Below are positions 16,092 through 22,652 of a DNA stretch of 38,018 nucleotides, piece by piece. Position 1 is the first letter of the stretch. Every line of letters begins with the position of its first letter. Both the position numbers and the translations under genes were made by a program. Under the pieces are notes generated by a model. It was not told the DNA's origin and searched no databases. It saw only the letters and a program-made list of their open reading frames with translations. Source of the stretch: Candidatus Poseidoniia archaeon (GTDB lineage: Archaea; Thermoplasmatota; Poseidoniia; MGIII; CG-Epi1); the NCBI GenBank assembly GCA_029941645.1, contig JAPYSZ010000003.1, forward strand, positions 1 through 38,018. The letters are read 5' to 3'.

Positions 16092-16145
16092 ACTGGAGTC
16101 TATACCACCCCAAGGTACAAGGATGCCAAACTACCCCACGGGCTC
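16070..16145 (-). tRNA. tRNA-Pro (anticodon GGG), CCA encoded
   Basis: On the minus strand the acceptor GAGCCCG pairs with CGGGCTC, followed by discriminator A and CCA. The anticodon stem GTACC/GGTAT encloses loop TTGGGGT, giving anticodon GGG with G37, as expected for proline. The T-arm has TCCAG-TTCAAAT-CTGGG. No intron is visible. Its 3' end lies inside the coding region of the convergent ROK kinase gene, overlapping by about 20 bp. The nearest clear TATA box lies more than 200 nt upstream, so it may be processed from a longer transcript. Confidence 0.92.
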
Positions 16146-16384
16146 TGCCAAGCAGAACTCTCCTCGAGGGGTTATGAGGTTTTGTTCTTGACTCCATACA
16201 CACTCAATAAACACTGACACTAAGGTGTTGCCGTCATTACACTAACGTGCTCAGGTTGAAGCACTAAATACATTGAATGCGTAAAGAAGAGTGATTGTCA
16301 GTTCCTGATTATCCCTTGAAAACCTACTGTTATGTGCTTGTTCGGGGGTTAATTATTACTTATCTTTACCTATATTTTAAAAAT
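16146..16384. other. Gap between rpoN and tRNA-Pro with possible leader RNA
   Basis: No protein gene fits here. On the minus strand TTTTAAAATATAG at 16368-16380, just after the rpoN stop, looks like a TATA box. It would start an RNA of about 200 nt ahead of tRNA-Pro. Possible hairpins include GTGCT/AGCAC around 16248-16265 and GTTCTGC-TTG-GCAGAGC at about 16141-16157, which would pair with the tRNA 5' strand. I could not match the region to RNase P RNA, SRP RNA, 5S rRNA, or C/D or H/ACA guide RNA. Confidence 0.35.
16218..16267. repeat. Three CACTAA motifs at exact 22-bp spacing
   Basis: CACTAA begins at 16218, 16240 and 16262. The first two lie in small dyads CACTAAGGTG and CACTAACGTG, and on the minus strand they share CAC(C/G)TTAGTGT. 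Spacing of 22 bp is about two helical turns, as for tandem protein-binding sites; an RNA structural repeat is also possible. Confidence 0.4.
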
Positions 16385-16576
16385 TTAGTCGTAAGGTAAG
16401 AGTTCGTCAATTAAGTCTATATGAGAAACGTAAATCTTTCTGCAGCAGTAGCGTTCTATCCCTAAATCATCCATTACTTTACCAGGATCTTCACCTTTTT
16501 CTCTTCTCTCTACAAATTCTTCATAATGGCCGCCAATAACTTTGTTGCAACTAAAACATCTGACTGGTATTAACAT
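16385..16576 (-). CDS. rpoN: RNA polymerase subunit Rpo10 (RpoN)
   Basis: The small zinc-binding subunit of archaeal RNA polymerase, equivalent to eukaryotic Rpb10, which helps assemble the Rpo3/Rpo11 platform. The 63-residue protein begins MLIPVRCFSCNKVIG with the CxxC pair and carries the second pair in ERYCCRK. Length and motif spacing are normal. It follows uS9 by 7 bp in the usual archaeal order eL18, uL13, uS9, rpoN. Confidence 0.97.
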   Translation of the reverse strand: MLIPVRCFSCNKVIGGHYEEFVERREKGEDPGKVMDDLGIERYCCRKIYVSHIDLIDELLPYD

Positions 16577-16583
16577 TTTTTCT

Positions 16584-16985
16584 TCACCTGTATGACTTCT
16601 GCCTCTTTTTACGCGCTCCGCGTCCCATTGGATGCTTAGGTTCTTTACGTCTTGTGTCGTTAACTAATAAAGCTCTATCATAGCTTTGGAAAAGTTTCTG
16701 TAGTTTTTCATCTCCTGACCATTCTACTATTCCTCTGGCGATTGCTGTTCTTGATGCCTCAGCTTGTCCCATGACACCACCGCCCGCTACACTGACATTA
16801 ATATCAATGCGATTTGTGTGTTTGCCTGCTAATTCTAGAGGTTCTTGAATTTTTAGTCTGGCTAATTCAGGTTGGTAAAATTCAACTGGTTTATTATTTA
16901 TTCTAACACGGCCTTTTCCACTTCTAAAAGTAGCTCTAGCAATAGCAGTCTTTCTCTTACCACTGGTATGTATTATTTTAACCAT
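16584..16985 (-). CDS. rpsI: Ribosomal protein uS9
   Basis: Small-subunit protein whose C-terminal tail reaches the P-site tRNA. The 133 residues start with HTSGKRKTAIARAT and contain GGGVMGQAEASRTAIARGI. They end in the conserved basic tail RGARKKRQKSYR, which finishes in Arg as in other uS9 proteins. Its ATG lies inside the end of uL13, an 8-bp overlap, so translation is probably coupled. Confidence 0.97.
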   Translation of the reverse strand: MVKIIHTSGKRKTAIARATFRSGKGRVRINNKPVEFYQPELARLKIQEPLELAGKHTNRIDINVSVAGGGVMGQAEASRTAIARGIVEWSGDEKLQKLFQSYDRALLVNDTRRKEPKHPMGRGARKKRQKSYR

Positions 16986-17397
16986 TAAATTTAGCTCCTA
17001 AATTTTTGGAAACATCACCTAATCTTATGTATTTTGTAGAATCGTTCATTTTTGCATTCTCAATAGTTTCAGCTTTTTCTTTTTGTAAGGCTAAAGGAGT
17101 TCCAACATCAACTTTTAATCTTTTGAAAGCTTCTCTTCCTTTTGGTTTTTGGTAAGGAATCATTCCTCTTACAGCCCTTTTGAGCATCAAATGAGGCATT
17201 CTTGGATAGTATGGCCCTTTTCTTGGATGGTTTAGGTTTCTTTTGGATATATATTCACCAAATACCATGTCCTTAGATCCCGAAATTACTGCATTTTCTG
17301 CATTAATTATATGAACTTCTTCTCCATTTAATAGACTTTTAGCAACTGAACTTGCTAATCTTCCCATAATACATTCACTGGCATCTATGATTTTCAT
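16978..17397 (-). CDS. rplM: Ribosomal protein uL13
   Basis: Large-subunit ribosomal protein, 139 residues. Family blocks are IDASECIMGRLASSVAKSLL at the N-terminus, NAENAVISGS, and the basic RNLNHPRKGPYYPRMP followed by MLKRAVRGMIPYQKPKG. Its ATG overlaps the eL18 stop by one base (TAATG), and its end overlaps uS9, so it sits inside a continuous ribosomal operon. Confidence 0.96.
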   Translation of the reverse strand: MKIIDASECIMGRLASSVAKSLLNGEEVHIINAENAVISGSKDMVFGEYISKRNLNHPRKGPYYPRMPHLMLKRAVRGMIPYQKPKGREAFKRLKVDVGTPLALQKEKAETIENAKMNDSTKYIRLGDVSKNLGAKFNG

Positions 17398-17768
17398 TAA
17401 CCAACCACCACTATATTTGTTCCTTTTGGAACTGATTTGATTAGTTCATTATATGTTAAACATTTCCCGCCTGCAGACTGTATTTTATCTTTAGCAGAGG
17501 TCGTAAAACTATATGCAGCCACCGTCATTTTTTTCGTAATTATACCAGTTCCCATTAATTTACCAGGGATTATAGCTTTTCCATTTTTGTCAATGTTGTA
17601 TTCTAACTTACTAATATTTACACTGGGCCAGTTACGTGCTGGTCCTTCTAATCTTGTTGCAATGCTCCTCCACAGAGGGGCTTCATTTTTACGGGAAGCT
17701 TCTTTCAAATCTGCTATAGTTTTCACTAGGGTTGAATTGCTCTTTCGATTGATTTGTTTCAGAGACAT
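17397..17768 (-). CDS. rpl18e: Ribosomal protein eL18
   Basis: Archaeal/eukaryotic large-subunit protein L18e, 123 residues, related in fold to uL15. Recognisable segments are RKSNSTLVKTIADLKEAS, then NISKLEYNIDKNGKAIIPGK and VLGTG-like LMGTGIITKKMTVAAYSFT. It is the first ribosomal gene of the run eL18, uL13, uS9, rpoN. A strong TATA box lies just after the purN stop, so the run probably has its own promoter. Confidence 0.93.
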   Translation of the reverse strand: MSLKQINRKSNSTLVKTIADLKEASRKNEAPLWRSIATRLEGPARNWPSVNISKLEYNIDKNGKAIIPGKLMGTGIITKKMTVAAYSFTTSAKDKIQSAGGKCLTYNELIKSVPKGTNIVVVG

Positions 17769-17807
17769 TTTTGCATAGCCAAGCTTAGAGTGGTGGCCAG
17801 ATTGTGG

Positions 17808-17817
17808 TGTATATAAA
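17808..17817 (-). promoter_or_regulatory. TATA box for the eL18-uL13-uS9-rpoN operon
   Basis: CTTTATATAC-type sequence on the minus strand, 40-50 nt before the eL18 ATG and directly after the purN stop. It predicts a leader of 15-20 nt. Confidence 0.6.
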
Positions 17818-17820
17818 GCA

Positions 17821-18426
17821 TTAGTCAGTTTTGATTTCTACTTTTCTACCTATAATAATTAACTTATCTGAGCATAGCAACTGTAAAGCTTTAGGTAATA
17901 TTTCGTGCTCATGTATTAAAATTTTTGCTGAAAGTGAATCTTCAGTTTCTCCATTTTCTACTTCAATTGATGCTTGCATTATAATTGGGCCTGAATCAAT
18001 ACCCTCATCTACTAAATGGGCAGTACAACCACTTATTTTAGCTCCATTATTTATTGTGTCTCTATGTGCATGTGCTCCTGGAAAGGCAGGTAGTAAGGAG
18101 GGGTGGATATTCAGTATTTTGTTACGATATGTTTTTATAAATATAGGAGTAAGTATTCTCATAAATCCAGCTAAAACGACGACTTCTATATTTTTTTCAC
18201 GGAATAAATCAATAACCTTTTGATCAAATTTATCCCTATCCATAGTACTGGAATCAACTACATCAAAATTTATTCCATGTTTTTTTGCTCTTTCTATAGC
18301 ATATGCATCTTTTTTGTTAACAATTAGGTGTACAATTTCAACATCAGGCGTTTCTCCCCTTATGCCTGCATCTATAATGGCTTGAAAATTACTCCCTCTT
18401 CCGGATGCCATCACACCGACTTTCAT
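17821..18426 (-). CDS. purN: Phosphoribosylglycinamide formyltransferase (PurN)
   Basis: Third step of purine synthesis: transfers a formyl group from 10-formyltetrahydrofolate to glycinamide ribonucleotide. The 201-residue enzyme shows VGVMASGRGSNFQAII (phosphate loop), ILNIHPSLLPAFPGAHAH with the catalytic Asn and His, and HLVDEGIDSGPII with the catalytic Asp. It is full length. Use of PurN implies a folate or folate-like formyl donor rather than the formate-dependent PurT route. It follows arfC by 24 bp and probably belongs to the same transcript. Confidence 0.95.
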   Translation of the reverse strand: MKVGVMASGRGSNFQAIIDAGIRGETPDVEIVHLIVNKKDAYAIERAKKHGINFDVVDSSTMDRDKFDQKVIDLFREKNIEVVVLAGFMRILTPIFIKTYRNKILNIHPSLLPAFPGAHAHRDTINNGAKISGCTAHLVDEGIDSGPIIMQASIEVENGETEDSLSAKILIHEHEILPKALQLLCSDKLIIIGRKVEIKTD

Positions 18427-18450
18427 TTTGTCCCATCTAGGTCGTTTGTT

Positions 18451-19092
18451 TTAATTGTTACTTTTAGTATATTTAACTAAAAATCCATTCCCCATTTTTT
18501 CTATATTATCTAATTTGAGCTCAAGCAGTTCACTGTCATCTATGAATCCCTCACCACCGGCAATAGTGGGGGTGTTTGATCCTCCTATTATTACATTAGA
18601 AACAAATATATTCAGTTCATCAAAAAGCTTATTCTTTAGAAAAGACCAAATAACAGTTTCCCCTCCTTCTACCATTATTTTTTGAATACCTCTTTCACTC
18701 ATTTTTCCAATTAATTTTTCTAAATTTATTTCCTTATTACCACACCTTAGTAGTTCAGCATTCGGTAGTTTTTTTTCTTCGGTTTTATTGCCTATTGCGA
18801 TTATTGTTTTATTTTTTCCGTCCAATACTTTTGCATCTTTTGGCGTTCTGCAATTTGTATCTAATACTATTCTTATGGGCTCTTTTCCCGAAGCATATTT
18901 TGTATTTATGGTTAAGCTAGGATTATCTTCAAGAATAGTTTCAATTCCTACAATAATTGCGTCACAATCACTTCTTAGGGAATGAACTCTCTTGAAATCT
19001 TCTTCATTAGATAAGTTTAGTTTTCGCCTATTGGCAAGAGCTATTTTTCCATCAGCGGAGGCTGCACAATTGAGGATAATTTCTGGATTCAC
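18451..19092 (-). CDS. arfC: 2,5-diamino-6-ribosylamino-pyrimidinone 5'-phosphate reductase
   Basis: NADPH-dependent reductase of archaeal and fungal riboflavin synthesis, related to the RibD C-terminal domain and to dihydrofolate reductase. The 213 residues include LNCAASADGKIAL at the start, DAIIVGIETILEDNPSL, PIRIVLDTNCRTP, and IQKIMVEGGETVIWSFL. It stands alone without a deaminase domain, which is the archaeal arrangement. The start is GTG, about 26 nt after a TATA box, so it is predicted to be leaderless. A 16-bp palindrome lies just upstream of the TATA box and may be an operator. Confidence 0.9.
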   Translation of the reverse strand: MNPEIILNCAASADGKIALANRRKLNLSNEEDFKRVHSLRSDCDAIIVGIETILEDNPSLTINTKYASGKEPIRIVLDTNCRTPKDAKVLDGKNKTIIAIGNKTEEKKLPNAELLRCGNKEINLEKLIGKMSERGIQKIMVEGGETVIWSFLKNKLFDELNIFVSNVIIGGSNTPTIAGGEGFIDDSELLELKLDNIEKMGNGFLVKYTKSNN

Positions 19093-19112
19093 AGGTTTGT
19101 ATTAACACCGAG

Positions 19113-19123
19113 TTAAAATATAA
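19113..19123 (-). promoter_or_regulatory. TATA box for arfC
   Basis: TTATATTTTAA on the minus strand, centred about 26 nt before the GTG start, predicting a leaderless arfC-purN transcript. Confidence 0.55.
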
Positions 19124-19131
19124 TGGGTATC

Positions 19132-19147
19132 TACTCAATATTGAGTA
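19132..19147. promoter_or_regulatory. 16-bp perfect palindrome upstream of the arfC TATA box
   Basis: TACTCAATATTGAGTA is a perfect palindrome lying between the panB stop codon and the arfC TATA box, about 9 bp upstream of that box. It has no loop and no T-run, so a dimeric regulator site fits better than a terminator. Confidence 0.45.
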
Positions 19148-19957
19148 TTAGTATTCTTCTTCATTATTTGGGAACTCTTTGTTCTTTACATCTTTACAAT
19201 ATCGTTCGATTGCATTGTTAATATCATCAAAGAGATTCAAATATCTGCGTAGGAAACGCGGATTAAATTCATGAGTCATTCCTAACATATCGTGTAGAAC
19301 AAGGACTTGCCCATCAACATCAGCTCCAGCTCCAATTCCTATAATTGGTATGTTTACTGATTTGGCTACTTTTTTTGCCAATTGTGCCGGTATTTTTTCC
19401 AATACGATTGAGAAGCATCCAGCTTTCTCTAAAAATTTAGCATCCTCCACTAATTTTTTAGCTTCTGCATTTTCTTTTGCTCTGACTGTATATGTTCCGA
19501 ACTTATAAATTGACTGAGGTGTTAAACCGAGATGTCCCATAACTGGGATTCCTGCAGTAAGAATTCTTTCAATCGAATCTATTACTTCTGATCCTCCTTC
19601 TAATTTGACAGCATGAGCACCTGATTCTTTCATTATTCTAATTGATGAGCGGAGAGCTTTTTTTGAGTCACCTTGGTAAGAACCAAACGGTAAGTCAATA
19701 ACAATTAGTGATCTTTTTGCAGCCCTTACTACCGATGACGCATGATATATCATATTATCTAAAGTAATAGGTAATGTGGTTTCATGGCCAGCCATTACAT
19801 TTGATGCAGAGTCTCCAACTAATATCACATCAACACCAGCATTATCTACAATTTTAGCCAGTGTGTAATCATAGGCTGTTAACATAGTAATCTTTTCTCC
19901 ATTGTTTTTCATTTCTTGGAGAACATTGGTTGTTATTCTTTTGTAATTTGGGCCCAT
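19148..19957 (-). CDS. panB: Ketopantoate hydroxymethyltransferase (PanB)
   Basis: Makes ketopantoate from 2-oxoisovalerate and methylene-tetrahydrofolate, the first committed step toward coenzyme A. The 269 residues show TMLTAYDYTLAKIVDNAGVD, the metal and substrate segment VILVGDSASNVMAGH, VMGHLGLTPQS, VLEKIP, and IIGIGAGADVDGQVLVLHDM, all typical of PanB. It ends in an acidic tail (NNEEEY). An AAGGT ribosome site sits before the ATG. That ATG overlaps the most upstream possible nuoA start on the other strand, a clash resolved by choosing a later nuoA start. Confidence 0.95.
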   Translation of the reverse strand: MGPNYKRITTNVLQEMKNNGEKITMLTAYDYTLAKIVDNAGVDVILVGDSASNVMAGHETTLPITLDNMIYHASSVVRAAKRSLIVIDLPFGSYQGDSKKALRSSIRIMKESGAHAVKLEGGSEVIDSIERILTAGIPVMGHLGLTPQSIYKFGTYTVRAKENAEAKKLVEDAKFLEKAGCFSIVLEKIPAQLAKKVAKSVNIPIIGIGAGADVDGQVLVLHDMLGMTHEFNPRFLRRYLNLFDDINNAIERYCKDVKNKEFPNNEEEY

Positions 19958-20000
19958 GGCATTACCTTTTCCGGGGTCTAGCCATCCAGAGCTGACTAGT

Positions 20001-20010
20001 TATTATTTGC
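20001..20010 (-). promoter_or_regulatory. Possible TATA box for panB
   Basis: GCAAATAATA on the minus strand, about 48 nt before the panB ATG, leaving a leader of about 20 nt with AAGGT. It is a weaker match than the other boxes here. Confidence 0.3.
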
Positions 20011-20049
20011 CATTTATTGAATCAAAATTAGGTGCATTTACCCGAACTC

Positions 20050-20058
20050 TTTTAATAG
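20050..20058 (+). promoter_or_regulatory. TATA box for the complex I operon
   Basis: TTTTAATAG centred about 25 nt before the in-frame GTG at 20079. This supports a leaderless nuoA beginning there and marks the promoter of the 12-subunit operon. Confidence 0.5.
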
Positions 20059-20078
20059 GGTTTGACAACAGGGTGTTC

Positions 20079-20438
20079 GTGCTGGGAGACGAGTACGTTC
20101 CTATAGGGATTTTTGCGCTTATTGCGCTTTCATTTCCTGTAATGACATTTTTCATCGGAAGGTTCTTCCGACCCCATAATGACAATGCTCTAAAAAATTC
20201 AACATATGAGTGTGGCGAGGTGCCTGTAGGTGAAGCTCATATACAATTTCATTTCCAATATTATATGTTTGCAATTTTGTTTGTGGTGTTTGATTTAGTC
20301 GTTGTATTCCTAATACTTTGGGTACAAGTATATCTTGACTTAGCAATAGCAGCCAAAGTTGTGATGTTGTTATTTTTACTTTTAACATTATTGGGGTTAT
20401 GGTATGCTTTTAGAAAGGAGGATGTAATCTGGATATGA
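20079..20438 (+). CDS. nuoA: Complex I subunit A (NuoA/FpoA)
   Basis: Membrane subunit with three helices near the quinone site. The motifs NSTYECGEVPVGEAH and FQYYMFAILFVVFDLVVVF are diagnostic. An upstream ATG at 19956 would give 160 residues, but it overlaps the panB start codon and adds a 41-residue segment with no family counterpart. Starting at GTG 20079 (VLGDEYVPIGIFALIALSF) gives 119 residues, the normal NuoA length with the first helix near the N-terminus. It is also correctly placed after a TATA box. I therefore prefer this start; the longer form stays possible. The gene overlaps nuoB by 4 bp. Confidence 0.85.
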   Translation: MLGDEYVPIGIFALIALSFPVMTFFIGRFFRPHNDNALKNSTYECGEVPVGEAHIQFHFQYYMFAILFVVFDLVVVFLILWVQVYLDLAIAAKVVMLLFLLLTLLGLWYAFRKEDVIWI

Positions 20439-21076
20439 GTTCTAAAGGCGTACGTGGCAATCCAAGCCTTAGAAGAGGTGTCGGTTCTAAAACTACAGAT
20501 TCTGAAAAAATAATGGAAGATCCACCAGCGGGTGATTGGTTAGCATTAAGGTCGGATCAGTTACTCAAATGGATTGATGATGCCGTCTATAATGCAGCTG
20601 AAGCAACAGGTATGCGAGAGGTTGTTGACCGTGTTACACGGCCAATTTTTAATTATGCTCAAAGATTTTCACCTCATCCTTTGCACTTTGGTATAATGTG
20701 TTGTGCCATTGAAATGGGTCAGGCATCAGCTCCAGATCATGATATTGATAGATTAGGTTTGGTCTACCGTTCATCTCCAAGACAGTGTGATATTTTGATA
20801 GTCAATGGCCCCGTCTGTGAAAAATTAAGACCTAAATTGAAGACATTATACGAACAAATGCCTGAGCCGAAGTGGGTAATTGCCATGGGTGAATGCGCAA
20901 TCTCAGGAGGTCCATATTGGGATTCCTATTCTGTTGTTGCAGGTGCAGATACATTTATGCCCGTTGATGTTTACATACCAGGTTGTCCCGTCCGTCCAGA
21001 GGCTTTAATGCATGGTTTTCTAACTTTACAAAAGAAAATTAGAGAGAAAGAGCCAGGTATGTTTCTGAGGAGGTAA
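20435..21076 (+). CDS. nuoB: Complex I subunit B (NuoB/FpoB)
   Basis: Carries cluster N2, the last iron-sulfur cluster before quinone. The four ligands are visible: tandem Cys in GIMCCAIEM, Cys in MGECAISGG, and Cys in PGCPVRPEA. The 213-residue protein has an N-terminal extension of about 60 residues, rich in Lys, Arg and Gly at first and then helical (LLKWIDDAVYNAAEATGM), longer than in most homologues. Its ATG follows AAAGGAGG and overlaps the nuoA stop. Predicted to sit in the cytoplasmic connecting arm with NuoC, D and I. Confidence 0.96.
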   Translation: MSSKGVRGNPSLRRGVGSKTTDSEKIMEDPPAGDWLALRSDQLLKWIDDAVYNAAEATGMREVVDRVTRPIFNYAQRFSPHPLHFGIMCCAIEMGQASAPDHDIDRLGLVYRSSPRQCDILIVNGPVCEKLRPKLKTLYEQMPEPKWVIAMGECAISGGPYWDSYSVVAGADTFMPVDVYIPGCPVRPEALMHGFLTLQKKIREKEPGMFLRR

Positions 21077-21078
21077 TT

Positions 21079-21558
21079 ATGGAGATAACTTCCTTTAAGC
21101 AGAAATTATCATCCTGTGAGGGTGTTACTGAAGTTTCAGTAATTAGAGATAATGTTGTTAAGTTAAATTTAGGAAATAAAGAATCTAAGGATTTTTTTAT
21201 TAAGTTAAGAGAAGATTATGGTTTTGAGCATTGTTCTTTAATCACTGCGATAGATAACCAACCCGAATTCGAATTAGTTTATCACTTTTCAGCAATAAAT
21301 GGTTCAGTTTTTGTTAAAAACAGCCCCTCTGCAGTAATGGTAGAGGTGCATGTATTTTTAGAACGGGACACGCCTACTATTGAATCCATTTCAGATCTAT
21401 GGGGTGGCGCTAATTGGCATGAAAGAGAGGCTTTTGATATGATGGGGATTTATTTTATTGGGCATCCTGACCTGCGTAGAGTACTTCTACCAGAGGGATT
21501 TGCTGGTCATCCATTAAGAAAGGATTACGTGTATGAGATACACGAGGAGGAGTGGTAA
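21079..21558 (+). CDS. nuoC: Complex I subunit C, 30 kDa (NuoC/FpoC)
   Basis: Peripheral-arm structural subunit, 159 residues, separate from NuoD. The diagnostic block is the C-terminal ANWHEREAFDMMGIYFIGHP followed by DLRRVLLPEGFAGHPLRKDY. The first 80 residues are the usual variable alpha/beta domain. It follows nuoB by 2 bp with a GAGGAGGT ribosome site, and its stop shares a base with the nuoD ATG. Confidence 0.95.
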   Translation: MEITSFKQKLSSCEGVTEVSVIRDNVVKLNLGNKESKDFFIKLREDYGFEHCSLITAIDNQPEFELVYHFSAINGSVFVKNSPSAVMVEVHVFLERDTPTIESISDLWGGANWHEREAFDMMGIYFIGHPDLRRVLLPEGFAGHPLRKDYVYEIHEEEW

Positions 21559-22652
21559 TGGCTGAAATGTGGATTAGTATGGGTCCTCAGCATCCTATGA
21601 CTCATGGGTTATGGACATTAAAAGTCAAAGTTGATGGAGAAACTATTGTTGATGCAGATCCTGAACTCGGCTATCTCCATCGGTCGGTGGAAAAGATGGG
21701 TGAACGTAGAAAGTATTTCATGAATACTACACTAACTGATAGGTTGTGTTATGCTAGTTCAACAACCTGGACCCATTGTTATGTCAATACAGTAGAAGAA
21801 TTAATGAAGGTAGAAGTTCCCCAGAGGGCAAAGTACATTCGTACAATTATGCTAGAATTACAGAGGCTTGCGTCTCATTTAATGTGGGCTGGTGCTTACA
21901 TGCCTGATTTAGGTCATATTACGGGGGCCTTGTATTTTTGGAGAGATAGAGAATTATTTTTGAATTTATTAGAAGCTCCAAGTGGTAGCCGTTTGTTGTA
22001 TAATTACATAAGGATTGGTGGTGTTAAGAGAGATTTACCTGATGGTTTTGAGGCTAAAACAGAACGAGTTATGAAATTGTTTGAGCAGAGATTAGATGAA
22101 TACGCTGATCTTTTTGAAAATTCTAAAATATTTAGAATGCGTACTGAGGATGTTGGAAAGTTCACAGCTTCACAAGCACAGAATTTGGGAATAACAGGAC
22201 CTAATCTAAGGGGTTGTGGTACTAAATTTGATTTGAGAAAACATGATGCTTATGAGATATATGATGAAGTTGATTGGGATATTCAAACTAGAGAAGCTGG
22301 CCCTGGATATGGTGATTGTTTCAGTAGATATATGGTAAGAATAGATGAAATGAAGGAATCAGTCCGTATTATACGTGATTGTTTCAAGAAAATGCCAGCA
22401 GGTCCAACGCTAGCGTCACAAATCCCCGTTCGTGCACAGGGAGAAGCATTTAGGCGTACTGAAGATTCTAGAGGTGAAGCTCTCATGTATGTTGTTGGTG
22501 ACGGTTCAGATAGGCCTTACAGATGGAAAATAAAGAGCCCGATGTTTACTACAATTTCAGCATGTCCTCATTATCTTAAAGGCTACAAAGTTGCAGACAT
22601 CCCTGCTATAATGGGAAGTATTGACATTTGTATAGGAGAGACAGACAAATGA
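21558..22652 (+). CDS. nuoD: Complex I subunit D, 49 kDa (NuoD/FpoD)
   Basis: Forms the quinone-binding pocket with NuoB and NuoH; homologous to the large subunit of NiFe hydrogenase without its metal ligands. The 364 residues contain GPQHPMTHG with the quinone-site histidines, GYLHRSVEKMGERRKY, LTDRLCYASS with the conserved Tyr (Cys replaces the usual Asp before it), and the C-terminal VGDGSDRPYRWKIKSP followed by IMGSIDICIGETDK. The start is the ATG overlapping the nuoC stop (TAATG), which follows GAGGAGGAG at the right distance. An in-frame GTG two codons earlier is less likely. Confidence 0.96.
   Translation: MAEMWISMGPQHPMTHGLWTLKVKVDGETIVDADPELGYLHRSVEKMGERRKYFMNTTLTDRLCYASSTTWTHCYVNTVEELMKVEVPQRAKYIRTIMLELQRLASHLMWAGAYMPDLGHITGALYFWRDRELFLNLLEAPSGSRLLYNYIRIGGVKRDLPDGFEAKTERVMKLFEQRLDEYADLFENSKIFRMRTEDVGKFTASQAQNLGITGPNLRGCGTKFDLRKHDAYEIYDEVDWDIQTREAGPGYGDCFSRYMVRIDEMKESVRIIRDCFKKMPAGPTLASQIPVRAQGEAFRRTEDSRGEALMYVVGDGSDRPYRWKIKSPMFTTISACPHYLKGYKVADIPAIMGSIDICIGETDK

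Noticed and set aside
16146..16384. RNase P RNA or SRP RNA in the rpoN/tRNA-Pro gap
   Set aside because: GAGGAGAGTTC resembles the RNase P motif GAGGAAAGTCC with two differences, but it lies right before the tRNA, the region is too short, and no other conserved segments or SRP helix 8 sequence are seen.
17831..18223. Open frame on the plus strand opposite purN
   Set aside because: PurN motifs on the minus strand account for this DNA; the antisense product has no recognisable feature.
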